20,576 nt of DNA from Sulfurovum sp. UBA1140. GTDB lineage: Bacteria > Campylobacterota > Campylobacteria > Campylobacterales > Sulfurovaceae. Position numbers and translations under genes: made by a program. Shown here piece by piece: positions 14,087 to 20,576 of the stretch. How positions within the stretch are numbered: the stretch's first letter is position 1; each line of letters begins with the position of its first letter. The stretch covers positions 1,110-21,685 of the forward strand of contig DCAF01000055.1 in the NCBI GenBank assembly GCA_002311915.1. Direction: 5' to 3'. The notes under the pieces are model-generated. The model saw nothing but the letters and a program-made list of their open reading frames with translations, made no database searches and was not told the origin of the DNA.

Positions 14087-16774
14087 CTAGTCCAATTTCA
14101 CTTGCTCTTCTACCATTTTGAAGGTTTCAATAACATCACCTTCTTTAATGTCGTTATAGTTTGCCAACATAATACCACACTCAAATCCGTTCTTAACCTC
14201 TTTGGCATCATCATTAAATCGTTTTAATGATGAGATAGTAGTCGTATAGATAACAACACCATTACGAATAAGTCTAGCACCTGCATTTCTAAGAATAGAA
14301 CCATCTGAGACTTTACACCCTGCAATGGTTCCTACTTTTGCTACACTAAAGGTCTCACGAACTTCTGCTTGACCTGTAATCTCTTCTGAAATTACAGGAC
14401 TCATCATACCACCAAGAAGTGCTTTAACATCATCTAAAAGCTTATAAATAATTGAGTAAGTTTTAATCTCAACACCCAACTCTTTTGCTTTTTTCCTAAC
14501 AGCACCCGTAGGTCTAACATTAAACCCTAAAATGATTGAGTGTTCAGAAGCATCTGCTAGTTGAACATCTGACTCTGTAACACCACCCACACCTTCGTGA
14601 ATAACATTAACTTTAACCTCTTCATTCTTAAGATCAGCCAATATTCCTTTAATTGCTTCAAGAGAACCTTGAACATCTGTTTTAATAATAACAGGTAACG
14701 ATTTAAGATTACCCTCTGCAATAACAGCTGAAAGATCTTCAAGCGTTACTTTTTTACTCTTAGAAAGCTCTTTGGTTCTTGCATATTCAGCTCGTTTATC
14801 AGCAATCTCTCTTGCCTCTTTTTCACTGTCCATAACAATCATCACGTCACCTGCCGTTGGAACTTTACTCAATCCAACAATGGCAGCAGGGGTACTTGGA
14901 TTAACGGTTTGGGTTCGCGTACCATCATCAAGTATCATGGTTTTAATTCTACCATAAGTAGTACCTACTACAAAGTTATCACCTATTTTAAGAATACCAT
15001 TTTGAACAATAATATCTGCAACTGCACCAAAACCTTTTTCAAGTGAACTCTCAACAACAATGGCTTTGGCATTTCTAGTAACATCAGCTACCAACTCCAT
15101 CATCTCAGCTTGAAGCAGAAGCACATCAAGAAGATCATCAATACCCTCACCCGTATGGGCTGAAACAGGCATGAATTCGTACTCCCCACCCCACTCAACA
15201 GGTGTAATCTCCATATCTGCAAGTTGAGATTTTACAAGCTCTGGATTCGCACCCTCTTTGTCCATTTTATTAATAGCGATAACAATCGGAACACCCGCTG
15301 CTTTAGCATGAGACAATGCCTCTTTGGTCTGTTCTTTAACACCATCATCAGCAGCTACCACAATAATAACAATATCTGTTGCTTGAGCCCCACGAGCTCT
15401 CATTTCAGTAAAGGCTGCGTGACCAGGAGTATCTATAAATGAAATCTTTTTGCCATTTTTTTCTACTTGGTAAGCACCCACGTGTTGTGTAATTCCACCT
15501 GCCTCTTTAGCAGCTACTTTTGTAGAACGAATTCGGTCAAGTAGTGAAGTTTTACCATGATCAACGTGACCCATAATTGTAATAACAGGAGGTCTCTCTA
15601 CTTCATTTTCATTAGCAATGGCATCATATACTTTAACATAATCCAGTGCATCTAATGGATCAACCGTATGTACTTCAACCTCAAATTCATCGGCTAAGAT
15701 TTCAATAGAGTCTTTATCTAAAAAGTCATTTTGTGTAAACATGGTTCCCATGGTAAAAAGTACCTTAATCACTTCACCTGTACTTTTACCGACTTTTTCT
15801 GCAAACTCATATACCCGTACATTTTCAGGTATCTCAATTGAGGTAATCTGTTCGGTATTCTCTATTCTTATATACTTTTTACGCTTTCCACCACGTCTAA
15901 GCCCTGAAGGTCTACGTCTATGTTGACCACCACTTCGTCCACGACCCTGTTGAGGATTGTTTCCTGCTCTTTTTTTAGCTTCCTCTTTACGTTTCTGCTC
16001 TTGCTTCATCATATCTTCATAGATATTTTTATCAGAGAAATCAAGCATCATTACTTCTGGCTCTTCTTCAACCTCAGTTACACTGTTTCGTCCACCACCA
16101 AAGCCAGTATTTGACATAAAGTGCAGTCTCTCTCCACTCTCTTTAGCTTGTGCTATTTTTTTAGGCTTTTTCTTAGAAGGAGGCGTTGGCATACCTGCAA
16201 TTCTAGATTTCTTAACTACATTGATTTCAGATTCAGGTTTTCGCTCTTCAACGATTCTAATTCGTGGTCTCTCTCTATCGGCTTTTTTAATAACCGTAAT
16301 ACCAATACGTTTTCGTTTAATTTTTGGTTTTACTACAACCACAGGCTCCTCTTTAGGAGCTTCAGAGACTGCATCACTAGGCTTAGCAACACTCTCCTCT
16401 TTTTCTGCTACTACTTTGGTAGTAGGTTCAGCTTTAGCCTTCTCTTCAACCACGTTATCTACCTTCTTCTCTTCTTTAATTGGTGCTGTAATTTCTGAGT
16501 TTTCACTAACACTCTTAACAATCTCTTTAACAGGGGTTTCAATTTTTTCTACCTCTGCTTTTTTCACTATCTTAATCTGTTTCACCTCAGGTTTTACTTT
16601 TGGTTTTGGTTTTACACCATTGATAACATACTCAATCAATATACCAGCTTGCTCAACTGTTACAGAACTGTTTGCTACCTTTACATCATAACCTAGCTCT
16701 TTAGCTTTTTCAATAAGTACAGCGTTTGTGGCACCTGCCTCAGCTGCTATCTCTTGGATTTTAACTCTATCCAT
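14087..16774 (-). CDS. infB: Translation initiation factor IF-2
   Basis: This 895-residue GTPase brings initiator fMet-tRNA to the 30S subunit. Residues 1-50 form an IF2_N domain. A long charged Lys/Glu/Pro/Val-rich linker (about 55-300), ending in an Arg/Gly-rich stretch (QGRGRSGGQHRRRPSGLRRG), precedes a second IF2_N-like domain at about 313-365. The G domain has GHVDHGKT (402-409), DTPGH (449-453) and NKMD (502-505); domains II, III and IV follow to the end. It is complete and of normal length for the phylum. Its start overlaps the stop of the YlxR gene by 8 nt. The linker is low-complexity, so small length differences between strains would be expected there. Confidence 0.97.
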   Translation of the reverse strand: MDRVKIQEIAAEAGATNAVLIEKAKELGYDVKVANSSVTVEQAGILIEYVINGVKPKPKVKPEVKQIKIVKKAEVEKIETPVKEIVKSVSENSEITAPIKEEKKVDNVVEEKAKAEPTTKVVAEKEESVAKPSDAVSEAPKEEPVVVVKPKIKRKRIGITVIKKADRERPRIRIVEERKPESEINVVKKSRIAGMPTPPSKKKPKKIAQAKESGERLHFMSNTGFGGGRNSVTEVEEEPEVMMLDFSDKNIYEDMMKQEQKRKEEAKKRAGNNPQQGRGRSGGQHRRRPSGLRRGGKRKKYIRIENTEQITSIEIPENVRVYEFAEKVGKSTGEVIKVLFTMGTMFTQNDFLDKDSIEILADEFEVEVHTVDPLDALDYVKVYDAIANENEVERPPVITIMGHVDHGKTSLLDRIRSTKVAAKEAGGITQHVGAYQVEKNGKKISFIDTPGHAAFTEMRARGAQATDIVIIVVAADDGVKEQTKEALSHAKAAGVPIVIAINKMDKEGANPELVKSQLADMEITPVEWGGEYEFMPVSAHTGEGIDDLLDVLLLQAEMMELVADVTRNAKAIVVESSLEKGFGAVADIIVQNGILKIGDNFVVGTTYGRIKTMILDDGTRTQTVNPSTPAAIVGLSKVPTAGDVMIVMDSEKEAREIADKRAEYARTKELSKSKKVTLEDLSAVIAEGNLKSLPVIIKTDVQGSLEAIKGILADLKNEEVKVNVIHEGVGGVTESDVQLADASEHSIILGFNVRPTGAVRKKAKELGVEIKTYSIIYKLLDDVKALLGGMMSPVISEEITGQAEVRETFSVAKVGTIAGCKVSDGSILRNAGARLIRNGVVIYTTTISSLKRFNDDAKEVKNGFECGIMLANYNDIKEGDVIETFKMVEEQVKLD

Positions 16775-17018
16775 TCTTATCTAACTCCTTTAAATACTTA
16801 ACAAACCGTTCACCATCATTCGCAGAGAGTCGAAAACGCTTAATTAAGCCTTTTATCTTTTTTTTATTTTCACCACAAGCAGCACATAAATAAAAACTTC
16901 TACCTTTACCAGTATAAGGAAAAACTTGGTTAATATCTTGTTGTAATCGTATTAGCTTTTGTTGCAGGTCTCTTTCTCTACATGCTATACACATGCGTAT
17001 AGGTTCATTTTTTCGCAT
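16767..17018 (-). CDS. rnpM: YlxR/RnpM family RNA-binding protein
   Basis: A small basic protein of about 83 residues with the YlxR (DUF448) layout. PIRMCIACRERD gives the first Cys pair; LIRLQQD follows; GKGRSFYLCAAC gives the RGa-type motif and second Cys pair; a basic helix (KKKIKGLIKRFRL) ends it. YlxR in Bacillus subtilis binds RNase P RNA and modulates the enzyme (RnpM). The gene usually sits directly before infB, as here, overlapping it by 8 nt. A TTG at 17030 would add four residues (MGII). I prefer the ATG at 17018 because the extra residues match nothing in the family and GGG lies 8 nt upstream of it. Confidence 0.85.
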   Translation of the reverse strand: MRKNEPIRMCIACRERDLQQKLIRLQQDINQVFPYTGKGRSFYLCAACGENKKKIKGLIKRFRLSANDGERFVKYLKELDKNG

Positions 17019-17039
17019 AATTATACCCAACTTTTGTTA

Positions 17040-17921
17040 TTAACTCTTTGAAGTTACGCCATAATTATCAAGAGTCTTCGTAAATACCCTAAATTTAGGG
17101 AATCTTTGAGCCAATGCGTTATGAATTTTTTCAGCATCATCCGCATAACAGAGCGAGAAAAAAGTAGAACCACTCCCCGAGAGGGTACTCATTAACGCTC
17201 CATTTAAAAGCGCTGTTTTTTGTACCTCAAAAAGCTCTGGCATCTGCTTCATACGTCGTGTTTGATGTAACTTATCTTTAGAAGCAATCCGTAACAAATC
17301 CCACGACTCCGTCATAAATAACGAGGTCATAAATGCCGAACGTGACAAAGAATAAACCATCTCATCGGTTCGATAAATATCAGGTAAAATCGTTCGAGAC
17401 TTTGCTGTAGATATGGTCTTGTTTGGTACAACCAAGACCGCCCGTAGATACTCGGGAACTTTACGTTTTTTACTATAAACTTTTTTATTCTCAACACATG
17501 CCACGTTAAATCCACCCATCACCGCAGGGGTAATATTATCGGGGTGTGGTTCATATTCCAGTGCCAAGTTGAGTATTTTTCGTTTATTGTATCGCTCACC
17601 CGCAGCCACGTAAGCCGCCGTTAACGCAGCAGTAATTACAGCCGAAGAGCTTCCTAACCCTCGGGAAATAGGAATACGATTGGTAAACTCAAATCTAAAA
17701 TTATCTCTACGCTCTTTTAATTTTTCATACTGCTTATTAAAAATACTCATAAAAAGAATATTTTTACGAATGTGTGGGTTTTCTGCTCCCTCACCACGGG
17801 TAGAGACCGAAAAGAACCTAGAAGGCTTAATAGTAATCTCATTTCTAAAATTTATCGCCAATCCAAGGGTGTCAAATCCAGGTCCAAGATTGGCTGATGT
17901 TGCGGGTACAGATACAAACAA
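17040..17921 (-). CDS. thrB: Homoserine kinase
   Basis: This 293-residue GHMP-family kinase phosphorylates homoserine in threonine synthesis. Motif 1 is VPATSANLGPGFD (5-17), the ATP-binding motif is PISRGLGSSSA (84-94), and motif 3 is TLSGSGSTFF near the C-terminus. The start is TTG at 17921: no in-frame ATG lies before motif 1, AAGGAA lies 8 nt upstream of the TTG, and MFVSVPATSANLGPGFD aligns with the family from the first residue. It sits between the tsaB-like gene (36 nt upstream) and ylxR. This is an old conserved arrangement in Campylobacterota rather than a threonine operon. Confidence 0.95.
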   Translation of the reverse strand: MFVSVPATSANLGPGFDTLGLAINFRNEITIKPSRFFSVSTRGEGAENPHIRKNILFMSIFNKQYEKLKERRDNFRFEFTNRIPISRGLGSSSAVITAALTAAYVAAGERYNKRKILNLALEYEPHPDNITPAVMGGFNVACVENKKVYSKKRKVPEYLRAVLVVPNKTISTAKSRTILPDIYRTDEMVYSLSRSAFMTSLFMTESWDLLRIASKDKLHQTRRMKQMPELFEVQKTALLNGALMSTLSGSGSTFFSLCYADDAEKIHNALAQRFPKFRVFTKTLDNYGVTSKS

Positions 17922-17957
17922 AGTACGTTTCCTTTGCTGATGCTATAAACTGTCTGT

Positions 17958-18425
17958 TTACACGGCGGCTAAAATATACAAAGGTTTATTGTCGTTTAAA
18001 ATTGTCACTTCACTCAACATGGAAGGTAATTGAAACCGTTGCTCTACTGCCTCATCAAATTTTTTTGTTATTATAGTGTTATTTTCTTTGATAAAGTAAA
18101 GTTTTCCCATCGCTTTGATGGGATTTTGACCATTCAGACTAAAAGCGTCACACCCATCAAATTGAATACCCTTTAAGATCTCTAAAGTACGCAAAGTAAT
18201 ATAGGTCAACTTAATAGCCATATAACTGCCAGGTCCACTTGTGTAAAGAACACGATGACACCTATATTTTTGCATAATCTCTATCAAAACTTTTAAAAGT
18301 ATCTCTGAGGTTTTCTGGTTACTCTGTATCGTTTCAATTAACACAGAATCTTTATAAACACCAATCAGTAAGGGTGAGGCTATCGCAACGATAAGCACTT
18401 CATAATTAGGCAAAACTTTTTGCAA
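17958..18425 (-). CDS. tsaB: Short, divergent TsaB-like protein (tRNA t6A synthesis)
   Basis: This 155-residue protein has the TsaB core around VLYTSGPGSYMAIKLTYITLRTL (compare 'GPGSFTGLRIG...akgLa'), followed by a strand and a Ser/Asn-containing loop. TsaB dimerises with TsaD to make N6-threonylcarbamoyladenosine on tRNA. The N-terminal strand VLIVAIASPLLIGVY lacks the DTS of classical TsaB, and the protein is roughly two-thirds of the usual length (about 230), so it is a minimal scaffold form. Position between lpxC and thrB matches C. jejuni Cj0133. The start is uncertain: TTG at 18425 (overlapping lpxC by 20 nt) or TTG at 18413; no ATG is available before the first strand. The gene symbol is tentative. 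Confidence 0.7.
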   Translation of the reverse strand: MQKVLPNYEVLIVAIASPLLIGVYKDSVLIETIQSNQKTSEILLKVLIEIMQKYRCHRVLYTSGPGSYMAIKLTYITLRTLEILKGIQFDGCDAFSLNGQNPIKAMGKLYFIKENNTIITKKFDEAVEQRFQLPSMLSEVTILNDNKPLYILAAV

Positions 18426-19290
18426 AAGCTCTACTTTGTACCCGATTTAATGTAACCATCTCATAATTTGCACTATCTGCCAAAAGTTTGACCGTCAACT
18501 CATGATTAAGCTTATGACTCCCTGCAAATGACTCATAAGCACCTAGAACGTTATGACCCATCACCATCATATCACCCATTGCATCTAAAATTTTATGACG
18601 GGCAAACTCATTATCAAACCGTAAACCCTCAGGGTTAAGCACCTTCTCATCATCCAAGCCAATAGCATTATTTAGACTCGCTCCAAGGGCAAGATTGATA
18701 CTCTGAAGATACTGAATATCTCTAGCAAAACCAAATGTTCTTGCCCGTGCAATCTCATCAATAAAGGGTTTCGTCCCAAAAGCATACGATTGTGATTGCT
18801 GACCAATAACAGGGTGTTCAAAGTCAATCTCAAAATCAAATGTCACGCTATCACTTGGCTTAAGCCGTACAAACTTATCACCATCAGTCACTTCAACAGT
18901 TTTCTTAATCCGAATCACCTGCTTTGATGCCTCTTGCTCCTTGATACCTGCTTCATCTAAAAGCAGACAAAAAGAGTTGGCACTTCCATCCATAATAGGT
19001 ATCTCATTTCCATTGACCACGACACGCATGTTATCAATTCCATACGCATAAACTGCCGACAAGAAGTGTTCAATCGTCGAAATAGATCCTTTTTCTGAAC
19101 CGATAACCGTCGCCATCTGTGTATTAATAACACTTGAAGGAGCTAAAGGAATACTCAAAGCCAACTCTTCTCGATAAAAAACAATACCCGCATCGATTCC
19201 CAATGGTTCCAGTTTCAACTTAATAGGCTCTCCTTTATGAAGTCCAATTCCTACCACTTCAACAGATTTTTTTATGGTTCGTTGATTCAT
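18406..19290 (-). CDS. lpxC: UDP-3-O-acyl-N-acetylglucosamine deacetylase
   Basis: This 294-residue zinc enzyme makes the committed step of lipid A synthesis. Visible are the N-terminal QRTIKKSVEVVGIGLHKG, zinc ligand H75 in TIEHFLSA, the IPIMDGSA motif near 97-104, ligands H232 and D236 in RHKILDAMGD, and the general-acid His in AGSHKLNH (H259). The length is standard. GAGG lies about 11 nt before the ATG, and an extended -10 lies at 19325-19330, so lpxC heads the long leftward transcription unit that reaches ribD or the helicase gene. The last codons overlap the tsaB-like start. Confidence 0.97.
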   Translation of the reverse strand: MNQRTIKKSVEVVGIGLHKGEPIKLKLEPLGIDAGIVFYREELALSIPLAPSSVINTQMATVIGSEKGSISTIEHFLSAVYAYGIDNMRVVVNGNEIPIMDGSANSFCLLLDEAGIKEQEASKQVIRIKKTVEVTDGDKFVRLKPSDSVTFDFEIDFEHPVIGQQSQSYAFGTKPFIDEIARARTFGFARDIQYLQSINLALGASLNNAIGLDDEKVLNPEGLRFDNEFARHKILDAMGDMMVMGHNVLGAYESFAGSHKLNHELTVKLLADSANYEMVTLNRVQSRAFAKSFA

Positions 19291-19324
19291 ATTTATGGTT
19301 TCCTCTACTCTTTTTTAAAAACAT

Positions 19325-19330
19325 ATTATA
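19325..19330 (-). promoter_or_regulatory. Extended -10 of the lpxC-infB-ribD unit
   Basis: The minus strand reads TGCTATAATATG: a perfect TATAAT with TG extension. The expected +1 is near 19318, giving a leader of about 28 nt before the lpxC ATG. No other strong promoter is seen upstream of the genes down to ribD, which are spaced by -20 to +36 nt. Confidence 0.6.
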
Positions 19331-19339
19331 GCATAATTG

Positions 19340-19612
19340 TATAATTATTGTAAAATGTGATTTTTTATTTTATTTTTAAATTTTATTTTATTTTATTTTT
19401 TTAAATATTTTATAATCTATTAAAAAAGTATTCTACTAAAAAACTCCTGAGAAGTCCAAATTTTATTTAAATATTTCTTAAATAAATTTATTAGTTTAAT
19501 TAATTTTGAATTTGATTACATAACTTTTCACTTTCATGGCTAATTTTTAACTAATAATGTTATATTGTCATACAAATAAGACTAAATTAGTCCTAAATAA
19601 AAGGAAACCCAA
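19340..19612 (+). promoter_or_regulatory. AT-rich leader and promoter region of msrBA
   Basis: Most of the 322-nt divergent gap between lpxC and msrBA. It contains a T-rich stretch (about 19361-19408) of repeated TTTTA units ending in a perfect TATAAT at 19411-19416 (plus strand). It then holds an AT hairpin TTTATTTAA/TTAAATAAA (19462-19470/19478-19486), a second weaker -10 TATATT at 19561-19566, and a perfect 6-1-6 inverted repeat GACTAAATTAGTC (19580-19592) between that -10 and the ribosome-binding site. AAGGAA (19601-19606) lies 6 nt before the ATG. No ORF or tRNA is seen. The first -10 would give a leader of about 190 nt, the second one of about 40 nt. Confidence 0.45.
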
Positions 19613-20470
19613 ATGCCATACAACAGTTTAAATGTAGAAGAAATAAGAGTCATTGAAAATAGAGGTACAGAAATGCCTTTTTCTGGAAAATTTAACAGTT
19701 TTTACCAAAATGGTACGTATACCTGTAAAAAATGTAACACTGCACTTTTCAACTCAAATGACAAATTTGATTCAGGTTCAGGATGGCCAAGCTTTGATGA
19801 TACCATAGCAGGAGCAGTTAAAGAAATTCCAGATGCCGATGGTAGACGCGTAGAGATTGTTTGTGCCAACTGTGGAGGTCACTTGGGTCATGTTTTTGAA
19901 GGTGAACAGATGACTCCTAAAAATACACGACACTGTGTTAACTCGGTCTCTCTTGATTTTGAAGCCCTAGATGAAAAGAGTCAATATAAAAAAGCTTATT
20001 TTGCCTCGGGATGTTTTTGGGGTGTAGAGTATTGGTTCCAAAAACAAGAGGGCGTTATAAATGCTGATTCAGGTTATATGGGTGGACATACCACGGAGCC
20101 AACCTACCATGAAATTTGTCAAAAAGATACAGGTCACCTAGAGACAGTAGAAGTAACCTACGACCCTAAAGTAGTCTCATTTGAAACACTGACCAAACTT
20201 TTCTTTGAAACCCACAATCCAGAACAGATGAATGGTCAAGGTCCAGATATTGGTCCCCAATACCTCTCAGCCGTATTTACCAATAACATAGAAGAAGAGG
20301 ATACCGTGCAGATACTTATCAATCAGTTAGAAGAGAAAGGGATGAACATCGCCACCATGATAAAAGATGCCAATGAACATAAATTTTACATTGCTGAAGA
20401 TGAACATCAAAACTACTATAAATTAAGAAATTCTCAGCCTTATTGTCACGCTTATACTAAAAGGTTTTAA
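19613..20470 (+). CDS. msrBA: Bifunctional methionine sulfoxide reductase MsrB-MsrA
   Basis: This 285-residue fusion repairs both methionine sulfoxide epimers. The N-terminal MsrB domain (about 5-118) has the structural zinc pairs C38/C41 (CKKC) and C84/C87 (CANC), GHLGHVF, and the catalytic C108 in RHCVNSVSLDF. The usual resolving-cysteine site in SGCGWPSF is Ser (S56). The C-terminal MsrA domain (from about 126) has the catalytic ASGCFWGVEYWF (C134), GYMGGHTTEPTYHEIC, and a late Cys (PYCHAY) that may act in thiol recycling. No signal peptide is seen, so it acts in the cytosol, unlike the secreted PilB/MsrAB type. The order B then A is common in Campylobacterota. It is transcribed alone, divergently from lpxC. 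Confidence 0.96.
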   Translation: MPYNSLNVEEIRVIENRGTEMPFSGKFNSFYQNGTYTCKKCNTALFNSNDKFDSGSGWPSFDDTIAGAVKEIPDADGRRVEIVCANCGGHLGHVFEGEQMTPKNTRHCVNSVSLDFEALDEKSQYKKAYFASGCFWGVEYWFQKQEGVINADSGYMGGHTTEPTYHEICQKDTGHLETVEVTYDPKVVSFETLTKLFFETHNPEQMNGQGPDIGPQYLSAVFTNNIEEEDTVQILINQLEEKGMNIATMIKDANEHKFYIAEDEHQNYYKLRNSQPYCHAYTKRF

Positions 20471-20481
20471 TTTTTATGCTA

Positions 20482-20513
20482 ATATTATGTTCAAAAAATA
20501 TTGGACATAATAT
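20482..20513 (+). terminator. Hairpin downstream of msrBA
   Basis: ATATTATGT (20482-20490) pairs perfectly with ACATAATAT (20505-20513). A G-U and a C-G pair extend the stem to 11 pairs around a 10-nt loop. There is no T-run after it, so it is either a weak terminator of msrBA or part of the terminal structure of the element that starts immediately after it. Confidence 0.4.
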
Positions 20514-20576
20514 CAAGTCAACTACCTCCCCCAATCCTTAACGGATATGGAGGAGGCTTGATTGACCAGATTCAGT
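20513..20576 (+). mobile_element. IS200/IS605-like terminal structure (omega-RNA/PATE-like), cut by the right edge
   Basis: Outer arms TCAAG (20513-20517) and CTTGA (20557-20561) enclose a 7-nt TCAACTA bulge. Inside is CCTCC (20525-20529), pairing with one of two registers of GGAGGAGG (20549-20556), and an inner ATCC/GGAT pair (20534-20537/20543-20546) closed by TTAAC. I recognise the order 'CAACTACC - stem - GGCTTG' from the ends of IS200/IS605-type elements, where it forms the 3' end of the TnpB guide (omega) RNA. No tnpB lies upstream (msrBA ends at 20470), so this is either a solo remnant/non-autonomous copy or the start of an element that continues to the right. The assignment is from memory of the motif, not from a search. 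Confidence 0.35.

Noticed and set aside
16121..16691. Long open frames on the plus strand (16121-16498 and 16221-16691)
   Set aside because: They lie opposite the low-complexity Lys/Glu/Val linker of infB, whose biased codons suppress stops on the other strand. They have no ribosome-binding site or recognisable domain.
19361..19408. TTTTA-rich stretch as a tandem repeat or replication origin
   Set aside because: The units are irregular and there are no DnaA-box-like sites nearby. T-rich periodic tracts upstream of a TATAAT are normal for promoters in this phylum.

Overview
The window is AT-rich chromosomal DNA, almost certainly from a Campylobacterota (epsilonproteobacterial) species. The strongest evidence is the compact leftward run lpxC - tsaB-like - thrB - ylxR/rnpM - infB - rbfA - rimP. 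It has the same order as I recall for the Campylobacter jejuni Cj0132-Cj0138 region, and here it continues into ribD and an RhlE-type helicase. Single-protein MsrB-MsrA, an OprD-like 'Opr' porin and extended -10 promoters of the TGnTATAAT type fit the same group. The genus cannot be fixed from the sequence; a free-living Sulfurovum/Sulfurimonas-like organism is a reasonable guess.

Layout from left to right. (1) 1-386: the 5' part of a leftward Cas6-like CRISPR endoribonuclease gene, cut by the window edge, with a perfect extended -10 placed so that the mRNA would start at the ATG. (2) 444-3659: a tightly packed three-gene leftward cassette. Transcription order is a fused TagD-like cytidylyltransferase/Gfo-Idh-MocA oxidoreductase, a class V aminotransferase, then a LicD phosphotransferase. 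It looks like a self-contained route that makes and attaches a CDP-activated (possibly amino-) phospho-substituent to a surface glycan, and it is the best candidate here for an uncharacterised pathway. (3) 3795-7204: a leftward iron-uptake operon of porin, feoA and feoB, with a clear Fur-box-like palindrome upstream of the porin. (4) 7282-9790: a membrane GGDEF-EAL protein with a broken GGDEF signature (GGGEF) and intact EAL residues. It is preceded by a small secreted protein whose C-terminus recalls YfiR/DUF4154, suggesting a periplasmic-sensor/c-di-GMP pair. (5) 9960-10922: trpS, the only rightward gene in the central region. (6) 10931-19290: the leftward housekeeping block rhlE-like, ribD, rimP, rbfA, infB, rnpM, thrB, tsaB-like, lpxC. 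Genes overlap or are a few bases apart, and several use TTG starts. (7) 19291-19612: a very AT-rich divergent promoter region. (8) 19613-20470: rightward msrBA. (9) 20482-20576: two consecutive hairpins. The second has the ACTACC...GGCTTG architecture I associate with ends/omega-RNA of IS200/IS605 (tnpB) elements, although no tnpB gene precedes it.

Most of the window is core genome. The accessory content is at the edges (Cas6-like gene, IS605-like terminal structure) and in the surface-decoration cassette. Family assignments come from motifs read by eye; no database search was run.
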